Below, piece by piece: positions 7,412 through 14,727 of a DNA stretch of 39,708 nt. This stretch comes from Aeromonas molluscorum 848 (GTDB lineage Bacteria; Pseudomonadota; Gammaproteobacteria; Enterobacterales; Aeromonadaceae), in NCBI RefSeq assembly GCF_000388115.1, contig NZ_AQGQ01000016.1, positions 1-39,708 on the forward strand, read 5' to 3'. The stretch's first letter is position 1. Each line of letters opens with the position of its first letter. Under the pieces are notes generated by a model. That model worked only from the letters and a program-made list of their open reading frames with translations, was not told the origin of the DNA and ran no database searches. The translations under genes were made by a program, and so were the position numbers.

Positions 7412-8140
7412 TCAGGCGGCGCTATCCCGCTCGATGGCCGCATCCAGCTCGACCAGTTTGGCGCTCATCTGCTCGCGGCAGTGCTCGGCCAGCTCGCGGA
7501 TCCCGGCAGCGCCATGCTCCTTGCTGCACAGGGGAGGCAACATCTCGAGACGCACCTCGCCATTGTCCCAGCGATTGAGATCTATCTGGCCGAAATAACT
7601 GGAACAGACGATGGGCACCACTGGCACCTCCGCCTGCACCGCGGTATGGAAGGCACCCGCCTTGAACGGCAGCAGGCCACGGCCCTGGGAACGGGTCCCC
7701 TCTGGGAACATCCAGATGGAGGTGCCGCGACGTTTGATGCGATCCACCACCTGGCCTATGGTGCCAATGGCACGGGAGCTGTTGGAGCGGTCGATCAGCA
7801 CATTGCCCGACAGCCAGAAGATGAGGCCGAAGAAGGGCAGCCACAGCAGGCTCTTCTTGCCCACCGCCACCACGCCGGGGCGCACGGCACCGGTCACGGT
7901 GAAGATGTCGAAGTTGCTCTGATGGTTGCAGATGTAGACGGCGGGGCCGACATGCTTCACTTCATCCGGGATGGTCAAGGTCACCTTGACGCCGATCAGC
8001 GGGCAAACGGCATGGTACATGCGAGCGAAGACGTAGACATTGTTGGCATGGCCGGGACGCACCAGACAGAGCAGCAAAGCCAGGATGAACCAGACGACAA
8101 GCAGCAGGCCAAGCAGCAGAATACGGGCAAATTTGAGCAT
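7412..8140 (-). CDS. plsC: 1-acyl-sn-glycerol-3-phosphate acyltransferase (PlsC type)
   Basis: PlsC makes phosphatidic acid by adding the second acyl chain to lysophosphatidic acid at the inner membrane. The 242-residue protein has an N-terminal membrane anchor (about 4-27), the catalytic HX4D motif NHQSNFD (His73, Asp78) and the FPEGTR motif (145-150) that binds the glycerol phosphate, at the usual length. Paralogous acyltransferases share these motifs, but the HQSxxD and FPEGTRS wording suits PlsC itself. It has its own terminator downstream and a divergent membrane-protein gene upstream. Confidence 0.88.
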   Translation of the reverse strand: MLKFARILLLGLLLVVWFILALLLCLVRPGHANNVYVFARMYHAVCPLIGVKVTLTIPDEVKHVGPAVYICNHQSNFDIFTVTGAVRPGVVAVGKKSLLWLPFFGLIFWLSGNVLIDRSNSSRAIGTIGQVVDRIKRRGTSIWMFPEGTRSQGRGLLPFKAGAFHTAVQAEVPVVPIVCSSYFGQIDLNRWDNGEVRLEMLPPLCSKEHGAAGIRELAEHCREQMSAKLVELDAAIERDSAA

Positions 8141-8282
8141 CGAACACCTCTAGACAAGATTCGGCGCAGTATACTGAGGCCGCTTTGGGTGAACAAGTGT
8201 TAGCCAAACAAAACCGGGCCGGGATGACGGCATGGCCCTGCCGCCCTGCTCCCTACCGCGCTCCACTTGTCTGTTTGACACC

Positions 8283-8302
8283 AAAAAAGCCTCTTACGAG
8301 GC
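8283..8302 (-). terminator. Terminator-like hairpin upstream of plsC
   Basis: On the minus strand GCCTC-GTAA-GAGGC is followed by TTTTTT. It resembles a short intrinsic terminator but lies about 140 bases upstream of plsC on plsC's own strand, with no minus-strand gene ahead of it. It may block antisense read-through, end a small transcript, or act as a leader attenuator. Confidence 0.4.
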
Positions 8303-8377
8303 CATAATAATCCGGGCGACTTGTATAGATAAGAGCGGCCCGTTAGGATGTGGCCCTCTTTAGACGATGGGCCCGGT

Positions 8378-8743
8378 ATGACACAACCACAGCGCACAGC
8401 AACACGACTCCTGCTACTGGTGTGCATACTGCTGCTCAACTGCGCCGCCCAGCCTCTGCTCAAACTGGCCCAGCTCGACCAGGCACTCAGCTGTCAAATC
8501 TTGGCATCCACCGACGAAACGGGCCAGAGCCAGGAGAGCCCGCAGCCGAGCAGTTGCGAACTCAAGGGCAAGTGGCTCAGCGCCGCCCAGCTCGCCGCGT
8601 CCGAGCTTGTGTTCTTCGTCGTCGCCCTTCTTATTGCCGTGCTGGCGCCACTGTGGCGCTATAGTCCCCCCCTGCCCCCGCCCCGGGAAGGCAGAGCACC
8701 CAAACTCCGATTACACCTCCAGCTGTGTGTGCTGCGCGAATGA
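8378..8743 (+). CDS. Small Cys-containing membrane protein upstream of scsB
   Basis: This 121-residue protein is not recognised. It starts with a hydrophobic anchor (about 9-24). A probably periplasmic stretch with two cysteines (about 39 and 60) follows, then a second hydrophobic segment (about 78-97), a proline-rich linker and a basic C-terminal end with a further cysteine (LQLCVLRE). The ATG at 8378 is preferred; an in-frame ATG at 8348 would add an acidic ten residues and its GG is too close to act as a ribosome site. It ends 51 bases before scsB. Position and size recall ScsA of Salmonella, but no sequence similarity is claimed. Confidence 0.65.
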   Translation: MTQPQRTATRLLLLVCILLLNCAAQPLLKLAQLDQALSCQILASTDETGQSQESPQPSSCELKGKWLSAAQLAASELVFFVVALLIAVLAPLWRYSPPLPPPREGRAPKLRLHLQLCVLRE

Positions 8744-8794
8744 GTTATCCGCCACTTTAGACGGATCCCAACTTATTTATTGCGAGACACATCA

Positions 8795-10837
8795 ATGACT
8801 AGATTGATCAAAACGGCGCTGCTGCTGGTCTGCCTTGGCTGGCAGGCGATGGCTATCGCCGCTGATAGCGGCTGGCTGACCAGCGCGCAAAACGACCATG
8901 CCCGTGTACGGCTGCAAGGGGATTTCAGCAACCCGGTCCAGAGCCGCCTGTTGCTCGAGGTCGAACTCGAATCCGGCTGGAAGAGTTATTGGCGCAGCCC
9001 GGGGCAGGGGGGCATAGCACCCCAGATCCTCTGGCAACACGAAGCACCAACCCAGGTCCAATGGCACTGGCCGACCCCAAAGCGTTTCGAGGTCGCCGGG
9101 CTCAGCACCCAGGGTTACCAGGGGGACGTCCGCTTCCCCATGACCCTGAATGCGCCGAAAGGCAGCACCTTGAGCGGCATACTGCGCCTCTCCACCTGCA
9201 GCAATGTCTGCATACTGACCGACTTCCCCTTCCAGCTGGTACTTGCTGACGCAGCCCCTGCGGGCTTTGACTTTGCTTATGCCCAAGCCATGAGCACCCT
9301 GCCCCAGGCGATGGCGAGCGACATCCAGCTAACGGCCGGGTATGGCGCCAATGAGTTGCAACTGGTTGCCGAGCGCCCCCAGGGCTGGCAGCAGCCGGCC
9401 ATCTTCCTCGACGGTCAGGCAGAGGCCGAGTTTGGCGAGCCCAAGCTGCGGGTCGAAGGCCAGCGCCTGGTGGCCCGCATTCCGGTCAGCGATGGCTGGC
9501 AAGGGGATGCCCCGGATCTCAAAGGGAGACTACAGGGCTTACTGCTGGTCGATGGCGAGCAAGCCTGGCAGGGAGAGACGTCCATCAATGCCCCCCTGGC
9601 GCTGCCAGCGGCCGGGTCTGACAGTGGTCACTCGCTACTCTGGCTGATCGGCACCGCGCTGCTCGGTGGCCTCATTCTTAATCTGATGCCCTGCGTACTG
9701 CCGGTGCTGGCCCTCAAGTTGGGTTCCATCCTGCAACTGGAGACGCGAGCACGTCGTCCCATCCGTCTGCAGTTTCTGGCCGCCAGTGCCGGGATCCTGG
9801 TCTCCTTCTGGGCATTGGCCCTCATGAGCACCTTGCTGCGCGCCACCCAGGGTGCCGTCGGCTGGGGTATCCAGTTCCAGAGTGTCTGGTTTATCGGCTT
9901 CATGGTGATGGTCACCCTGCTGTTTTGCGCCAACTTACTGGGATTGTTCGAGTTTCGCCTGCCAAGCCGCCTCAGTACCCGACTCGCCACCACGGGTGAC
10001 AACAGCCTCGGCGGCCACTTCCTGCAGGGCAGCTTTGCCACCCTGCTGGCAACCCCTTGTTCGGCGCCCTTCCTCGGCACTGCGGTCGCCTTTGCTCTCG
10101 GGGCGCCCCTGGGTCAGCTCTGGCTCATCTTCACCGCCCTGGGTATCGGCATGAGCCTGCCCTGGCTCGCCATCGCCGTCTGGCCCAGCCTCGCACTCTG
10201 GCTGCCAAAACCCGGCCCCTGGATGGGGCGACTGCGCATGCTGCTCGGCCTGATGATGCTGGGTTCCAGCCTCTGGCTGCTGAGCCTGCTCTCTGCCCAC
10301 CTCGGCAGCCTGACCACCGGCTGGCTGATGGCCGCTGTGCTGCTGGCACTGCTGGTCGCCATCGGTTGGCGCCATGGCGTGCGTGGCTTCACCCTGACCC
10401 TGGCGCTCTCTGCCCTGATTGGTGGCGCCCTGCTGCTCGGCGGCGCCCTCACGGCGCCAAATACCCCCCAGAGGGAGACGGTGCAGTGGTTACCCCTGTC
10501 GGAATCGGCGCTGCAACAGGCTCTGACCGATAACAAGCGGGTCTTCATTGATGTCACCGCAGACTGGTGTGTGACCTGTAAGGCCAATAAATACAATGTG
10601 TTGCTACGAGATGAGGTGCAAAGCGCCCTCTCGGCACCGGATGTGGTTGCCCTGCGGGGTGACTGGACCCGGCCCAACGACAGCCTGGCCGCCTTCCTGC
10701 GCGCCCGAGGCGCCGTGGCCGTGCCCTTCAACCAGATTTACGGCCCCGGCCTGCCCAAGGGAGAGGTGCTCTCCCCCTTGCTCGACAAAGCCGATCTGCT
10801 CACCACCTTGCACAAGGCTGGCACTACTCGCTTCTAA
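8795..10837 (+). CDS. scsB: ScsB, DsbD-like thiol:disulfide reductase
   Basis: ScsB carries electrons from cytoplasmic thioredoxin across the inner membrane to periplasmic partners such as ScsC. The 680-residue protein has a signal peptide (about 1-25) and a periplasmic DsbD-alpha-like region with CSNVC (Cys135, Cys139). The polytopic DsbD-beta domain has redox cysteines in MPCVLP (Cys300) and TPCSAP (Cys422). A C-terminal thioredoxin-like domain has WCVTC (591-595). All three cysteine pairs needed for relay are present. The ATG at 8795 is used; an upstream TTG at 8780 is unlikely. It is followed after 10 bases by scsC, so the operon order is scsB-scsC-scsD. Confidence 0.92.
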   Translation: MTRLIKTALLLVCLGWQAMAIAADSGWLTSAQNDHARVRLQGDFSNPVQSRLLLEVELESGWKSYWRSPGQGGIAPQILWQHEAPTQVQWHWPTPKRFEVAGLSTQGYQGDVRFPMTLNAPKGSTLSGILRLSTCSNVCILTDFPFQLVLADAAPAGFDFAYAQAMSTLPQAMASDIQLTAGYGANELQLVAERPQGWQQPAIFLDGQAEAEFGEPKLRVEGQRLVARIPVSDGWQGDAPDLKGRLQGLLLVDGEQAWQGETSINAPLALPAAGSDSGHSLLWLIGTALLGGLILNLMPCVLPVLALKLGSILQLETRARRPIRLQFLAASAGILVSFWALALMSTLLRATQGAVGWGIQFQSVWFIGFMVMVTLLFCANLLGLFEFRLPSRLSTRLATTGDNSLGGHFLQGSFATLLATPCSAPFLGTAVAFALGAPLGQLWLIFTALGIGMSLPWLAIAVWPSLALWLPKPGPWMGRLRMLLGLMMLGSSLWLLSLLSAHLGSLTTGWLMAAVLLALLVAIGWRHGVRGFTLTLALSALIGGALLLGGALTAPNTPQRETVQWLPLSESALQQALTDNKRVFIDVTADWCVTCKANKYNVLLRDEVQSALSAPDVVALRGDWTRPNDSLAAFLRARGAVAVPFNQIYGPGLPKGEVLSPLLDKADLLTTLHKAGTTRF

Positions 10838-10847
10838 GGAAAACTTG

Positions 10848-11582
10848 ATGAAACCGACCCTGATCACCCTGACCCTGCTCGGCGCCCTGTCCACCCTGGC
10901 CCCCAGCCTGCATGCCGCCCCCTTCACCCCGGAGCAGGAGGCCCGTATCAAGGAGCTGATCCGCGAGACGCTGGTGGCCAACCCGAAGATCCTCGATGAG
11001 GCGGCCGACGCCTGGGAGAAGCAGAACACGGCGGATCAAGCCGCCCAGCTTGGCAACATCATAATAAGCAACCAGCAAGCGCTGTTCATGAGCCCCACCA
11101 GCCCGCGCCTGGGGGCCAAGCATCCCAAGCTGACCCTGATCTCCTTCACCGATTACAACTGCCCTTACTGCAAACAGTTCGATCCGCACCTGACCCGTCT
11201 GCTCAAGGAGCATCCGGATCTCGGTCTGGTGATCAAGCTGCTGCCCTTCAAGGGGCAAACGTCCGCCAAAGCGGCCCAGTACAGCCTGACCCTGTGGCAA
11301 CAGGATCCGGCTCGCTTCCTCCCACTCCATGAAAAGTTGATGAGCAAGCAGGGCATGTTGACCGAGACGGACATCAACAAGGCGCTGGCCGCCACCGGCA
11401 ATGTGGCTCTCAAACCAGAAGACAAGGCGACCGAGGAGCTGCGCACCAGCCTGCGCCTGGGCACCTTGCTCGGCGTGCAGGGCACACCGGCCACCCTGAT
11501 TGGCAGCCAGCTGGTGCCGGGAGCCATCTCCTATGACGAACTCGAGCGCCTGGTGAAGGCCGAGTTGGCCAAACAGAGCTGA
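10848..11582 (+). CDS. scsC: ScsC, DsbA/DsbG-like periplasmic thiol-disulfide protein
   Basis: ScsC is a periplasmic thioredoxin-fold isomerase or copper-binding reductase kept reduced by ScsB. The 244-residue protein has a signal peptide (cleavage near LHA-AP, 21-24). An N-terminal helical stalk follows (about 27-80), like the one that trimerises Proteus ScsC. The thioredoxin fold carries the active site CPYC (105-108), and the cis-proline loop is GTPAT near the end. The ATG at 10848 follows AAGGAAA, ten bases after scsB. The 3' end looks altered: a 150-base structured insertion separates the present stop from what appears to be the original overlap with scsD. Confidence 0.92.
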   Translation: MKPTLITLTLLGALSTLAPSLHAAPFTPEQEARIKELIRETLVANPKILDEAADAWEKQNTADQAAQLGNIIISNQQALFMSPTSPRLGAKHPKLTLISFTDYNCPYCKQFDPHLTRLLKEHPDLGLVIKLLPFKGQTSAKAAQYSLTLWQQDPARFLPLHEKLMSKQGMLTETDINKALAATGNVALKPEDKATEELRTSLRLGTLLGVQGTPATLIGSQLVPGAISYDELERLVKAELAKQS

Positions 11583-11744
11583 TCGCGGATGCTGCGCTCG
11601 GAGAGCGCGGCATCCGGCACTTGGCTCGGCATGCAAGGCGCTCTCTATACAAGACGACCAAGGTTGAGGAGAGCGCATCTCCCAGCAAGCGCTGCAGCGC
11701 CCCTTGTTGCCGAGCTGACCAAACAGGAAGAAGAGACACCATGA
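11559..11744 (+). repeat. Palindrome-rich 150-base insertion with flanking direct repeats
   Basis: Copies of an 18-base sequence (GCCGAGYTGRCCAAACAG, two differences) start at 11559, the end of scsC, and at 11709, just before scsD. They are exactly 150 bases apart and in the same reading frame. Reading on from the second copy gives an alternative scsC ending that stops at TGA 11742-11744, overlapping the scsD ATG as ATGA. The DNA between holds several GCGCTC/GAGCGC inverted motifs: hairpins at 11588-11614 and 11638-11676, and the palindrome GCGCTGCAGCGC at 11689. This looks like a small insertion or duplication that broke an original scsC-scsD stop/start overlap. Confidence 0.55.
11588..11614. 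repeat. Strong hairpin after scsC
   Basis: GATGCTGCGCTC and GAGCGCGGCATC pair over 12 positions (one G-T wobble) around a three-base loop, six bases after the scsC stop. No U-run follows, so it is more likely a processing or stabilising element than a terminator. It belongs to the insertion between scsC and scsD. Confidence 0.6.
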
Positions 11745-12262
11745 CAGACGCTGTGAAAAAGAGGGCACGCTGGCGGCGTTGGGGCAAAGAGGCGCTCTGG
11801 CTGCTGTTGTTTGCCGTTATCATCTCCACCGCGCTGGACTTCTGGCGCGGCCCGGCCCTGCCAGAAGGGAGCCCACTGCCAACGCTGATATTGAGCGATG
11901 GCAGTCACGCCGATCTGCTGACCCTTAGCCGGGACAAGCCGCTGCTGGTCTACTACTGGGCAAGCTGGTGCGGCGTGTGCCGCTTCACCACCCCGACGGT
12001 GGAGCAGATGTGGCAAGAGGGTGACAATGTGCTGACGGTGGCACTGCGCTCGGGCAACGATGAGCAGCTGCGCCGCGGTATGACCAAGAAGGGACTGAGC
12101 TTCCCGACCCATAACGACGAGCAGGGCACACTCGCCGCCCGTTGGCAGGTCGGCGTCACCCCCAGCTTCCTGATCCTCAAGGATGGCAAGGTGGTCGGCA
12201 CCACCACCGGCTGGAGCAGTCGCTGGGGATTGAAGCTCCGGCTGCTGTGGGCAAGCTGGTAA
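11741..12262 (+). CDS. scsD: ScsD, membrane-anchored thioredoxin-like protein
   Basis: ScsD is a TlpA/ResA-type thioredoxin tethered to the outside of the inner membrane. It acts in the Scs redox system linked to copper and oxidative tolerance. The 173-residue protein has a basic N-terminus, one membrane anchor (about 18-32), a periplasmic thioredoxin domain with YYWASWCGVC (active site 76-80), and the cis-proline loop GVTPSFLIL. The ATG at 11741 follows AGGAAGAAGAG. It ends the operon before a strong terminator at 12275. Confidence 0.9.
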   Translation: MTDAVKKRARWRRWGKEALWLLLFAVIISTALDFWRGPALPEGSPLPTLILSDGSHADLLTLSRDKPLLVYYWASWCGVCRFTTPTVEQMWQEGDNVLTVALRSGNDEQLRRGMTKKGLSFPTHNDEQGTLAARWQVGVTPSFLILKDGKVVGTTTGWSSRWGLKLRLLWASW

Positions 12263-12274
12263 TCCAATAAGAAG

Positions 12275-12303
12275 GAGCCCGGTGATGAGCCGGGCTCTTT
12301 TTA
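12275..12303 (+). terminator. Terminator of the scs operon
   Basis: GAGCCCGG-TGATGAG-CCGGGCTC forms an 8-bp GC-rich stem followed by a run of six T, 12 bases after the scsD stop. It also separates scsD from the convergent EF-hand gene. Confidence 0.9.
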
Positions 12304-12326
12304 AATTGGCATCGGCACCGTCTCCG

Positions 12327-12746
12327 TTATTGCGCCGCAGGCATGGCCCCAGCGCCTAGCCTGGCTTTGGCGTTGGCCCGTTCGGTTTCATCGCTCACGC
12401 CATCACCGTTCTGATCCAGACGGGTAAAGAGGGTTTCATGACGCGCCATGAACTGTTCCTTGGTGATGTCTTGCATGGGTTGTCTCTTGCCCACGCGCCC
12501 CGGCATGACCTTGCCTGAGTGCTTCATCCTATCTTGCATCCTGACCATAGCAGCCTCCCTTTCGGCAACCGACAAGATGCCATCACCATTGCTGTCCTGG
12601 CGGGTGAAACGCTGCCCGGCTCTGTCCATGAACTGGGCCTTGGTGAGGTCCCCCTTGATAAGCACCAGGGGCTCATCGAAGAACTCATCGGCGACGACGG
12701 CGAGGCCGCCCAGCAAAGCCAGAGGCAGAAGATAAAGTTTGAACAT
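12327..12746 (-). CDS. Secreted EF-hand protein
   Basis: This 139-residue protein has a hydrophobic N-terminus typical of a signal peptide (about 1-19). It has two canonical EF-hand calcium loops, DSNGDGILSVAE (51-62) and DQNGDGVSDETE (111-122). Each loop is preceded by a similar helix (LTKAQFMDR...FTR and ITKEQFMAR...FTR), so the protein is an internal duplication of a 60-residue unit. It should be a periplasmic or exported calcium-binding protein. It is convergent with scsD; a link with the redox locus is possible but unproven. Confidence 0.82.
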   Translation of the reverse strand: MFKLYLLPLALLGGLAVVADEFFDEPLVLIKGDLTKAQFMDRAGQRFTRQDSNGDGILSVAEREAAMVRMQDRMKHSGKVMPGRVGKRQPMQDITKEQFMARHETLFTRLDQNGDGVSDETERANAKARLGAGAMPAAQ

Positions 12747-13112
12747 GGCTGTTTATTCCTTTTGATGGCCTCGGTCTTGCCGAGTCCTGATGAGGATCGC
12801 CAGGGCAGGCCCCTTGTCACATGCACACCCGGTCCAGCGATGTGGCACCGGGGCGAATGCACTATCCACCCGCCACAGGTACCCTCTGTCAGGGTAGTCC
12901 CCATGGCGGGATGCCCCTCCCGGGTGCTGCCGGACCGGAATATAGAGGACCGATACCAGCTCACGGCAAACTCATTTGGCGGATCACATCCTATTCATGG
13001 CAGAGCGGCGCTATTTCCGTTAAAATGACGGGTTTTTCGCCGTACCTGGTTTTCTCCGCCCAACCAGGGCCAGCATTGTGACTTCTCTGTTGCCAGTGAG
13101 GCAGGATCTGCC
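12747..13112. promoter_or_regulatory. Divergent intergenic region, EF-hand gene / J-domain operon
   Basis: These 366 bases without a gene separate two divergent units, so promoters for both should lie here. An inverted repeat ACCCT-CTGTC-AGGGT at 12881-12895 is a possible operator. A -10-like TAAAAT lies at 13021-13026, about 90 bases before the J-domain gene, but no good -35 is spaced for it. No small open frame is convincing. Confidence 0.4.
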
Positions 13113-13397
13113 ATGAACAACTACTTTCGGGTGCTGGGTGTAAAATCCAACGCCAACGAAAACGACATCAAAAAAGCCTATCGACGACTGTCGAACCAGT
13201 ATCACCCCGACAAGCTGCTCGGGGCCACCGAAGAAGAACAAGCGCGCGCAGCCGTCTTGCTGCAACAGGTGAAACAGGCCTACGAGGTTCTTTCGGACCC
13301 CAAGAAAAAGGCCGCCTTCATCAAGGACTTTAACAACGTCATTGTGACCGACCCGACCTCTGCCATGCAGGAGTTATGGGATCAATTCTATCCCTGA
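13113..13397 (+). CDS. Short J-domain (DnaJ-like) protein
   Basis: This 94-residue protein is essentially only a J domain: helix I YFRVLGV, helix II DIKKAYRRLSNQY, the HPD tripeptide (31-33) that stimulates Hsp70 ATPase, and helix III EQARAAVLLQQVKQAYEVLSD. There is no Gly/Phe linker, zinc finger or substrate-binding domain. A 25-residue tail ends MQELWDQFYP. It would act as a dedicated DnaK co-chaperone whose specificity comes from partners. It heads a tight four-gene unit with three unrecognised proteins; the next gene starts six bases after its stop. Confidence 0.9.
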   Translation: MNNYFRVLGVKSNANENDIKKAYRRLSNQYHPDKLLGATEEEQARAAVLLQQVKQAYEVLSDPKKKAAFIKDFNNVIVTDPTSAMQELWDQFYP

Positions 13398-13403
13398 GGC
13401 TGT

Positions 13404-13931
13404 ATGAAAAAGACATTGGATCTGGCGCGTATCAAGGCGCTGATGAGTGACGCCAGCGAGAACATCGAATCCTACCGTGATGTGGACCAGCCCAAGGCGC
13501 TGGAACAATTCACCGGCAAGATGAAAGCGCTACTGCTGGCCGACATGAGCATGCTGGAGTTCATGCCCGAATACCTGCCGCTGGCCCTCTATGGCCGGGT
13601 GCAGTTTTCTGTCCAGGCCAAGCCGGCCTGGCGCAACTGGATCGGCCAAGGCGAGCAGCCCAGCTGGGACGAATTCAAGACGTCCGTGGCCTTCAACAAC
13701 GCCGACCTGCCCCTGGTCAAGGCAGTGCGAGCCCAGAGCGAAGATACCCTTATCGAAGCCTGCGCCGTGCTCTATCTGCTGGACAATCCCCTGCCCCGCG
13801 GCGCCCGTGATGACGACTACGCCATGCCCCGCGATGAAGACGAGGACGAGGGAGAAAACGCCGACGCTGACTACGACGGCGGCGAGGATGAAGAAGGCGA
13901 GCAGGATATGTACAACGAAGTGCGTTTCTAA
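13404..13931 (+). CDS. Unrecognised protein with highly acidic tail
   Basis: This 175-residue cytoplasmic protein, second in the J-domain operon, is not recognised. Residues 1-130 are mixed helical with no signal peptide or membrane segment. The last 45 or so residues are extremely acidic (runs such as DEDEDEGEN and GEDEEGEQD) and probably disordered, ending MYNEVRF. Such tails can mimic nucleic acid or contact basic partners or chaperones. The ATG lies six bases after the J-domain stop, implying co-translation. Confidence 0.8.
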   Translation: MKKTLDLARIKALMSDASENIESYRDVDQPKALEQFTGKMKALLLADMSMLEFMPEYLPLALYGRVQFSVQAKPAWRNWIGQGEQPSWDEFKTSVAFNNADLPLVKAVRAQSEDTLIEACAVLYLLDNPLPRGARDDDYAMPRDEDEDEGENADADYDGGEDEEGEQDMYNEVRF

Positions 13932-13954
13932 TTTGAAGCAACTTGGGGTAAAGA

Positions 13955-14716
13955 ATGAATAGTCTGATTGAAATTGCCGCCATCGAGATCAAAGAACTGG
14001 CCGTGATCGAGCCCAAGCAGGCCAGCGAGAAATTCGAGCTGATCGCCATGACAATGTCCGACGATCAGTTGGCTGAAGTCATTGAAAATATTGATATCGT
14101 CACCCTGACCCAGATCAACGGCCAGCATGACATTTCCTTCCCGTCCATCATCTCCGAGCTGATGACTCCGGAGCGGATCCGCGACATCGTCTGCCAGCAG
14201 CCGCTCTACTGGGAAGAGGCCATCAAGAACAATGCCGAAGAGCTGCAACAGCACACCTTCGACTTCCTCAACTACCTGATCCGCACCCAGGAGAGCGAGG
14301 CCAAGCAGCGCGAGATCCTGGAGTGCATCGCCGAGGATCCGGCTGGCCTCTTCTACCTCGCCATCCCCTTCATCGAGTTCTATCGCGGTGAGCAGCTTGA
14401 CGACGAGGATGGGGTGCCGGATCTGCTGCACGCCGAAGAAGAAGATCTGGAAGAGGCGCTCTCCTACAGCGATCGTCAGCTGAGCGAGAATGCCCATGAC
14501 TACTCCCTCGACGATCCGCGCAGCTTGCTGATGCTGATCCGCCAGCAGGCTCCCGAGGTGGAGCAGGCCATCAAAGCCCTGCTACGCAACGAGAACAGCA
14601 GCTGGGATGGCATCATCAACAAGTTTGCCGCCGAGCTGGTGATGCAGGCCAAAGACAAGAACCAGGTCAGCGACGAGTACAGCGAAGTGGACGACATGTT
14701 CAGCTTTCTGGATTAA
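13955..14716 (+). CDS. Unrecognised helical protein of the J-domain operon
   Basis: This 253-residue soluble protein is acidic and predicted largely helical, with no signal peptide or membrane segment, and is not recognised. The N-terminal 120 residues contain repeated short helical units (for example MSDDQLAEVIENID and LMTPERIRDIV). A Glu/Asp-rich stretch follows (about 148-172) and it ends DDMFSFLD. It starts 23 bases after the previous gene and ends 11 bases before the next, firmly placing it in the operon. Confidence 0.8.
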   Translation: MNSLIEIAAIEIKELAVIEPKQASEKFELIAMTMSDDQLAEVIENIDIVTLTQINGQHDISFPSIISELMTPERIRDIVCQQPLYWEEAIKNNAEELQQHTFDFLNYLIRTQESEAKQREILECIAEDPAGLFYLAIPFIEFYRGEQLDDEDGVPDLLHAEEEDLEEALSYSDRQLSENAHDYSLDDPRSLLMLIRQQAPEVEQAIKALLRNENSSWDGIINKFAAELVMQAKDKNQVSDEYSEVDDMFSFLD

Positions 14717-14727
14717 GGGGCGCTTCG

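Noticed and set aside
8780-8794. TTG at 8780 as the scsB start
   Set aside because: The ATG at 8795 gives a proper signal peptide; the extension adds charged residues before it.
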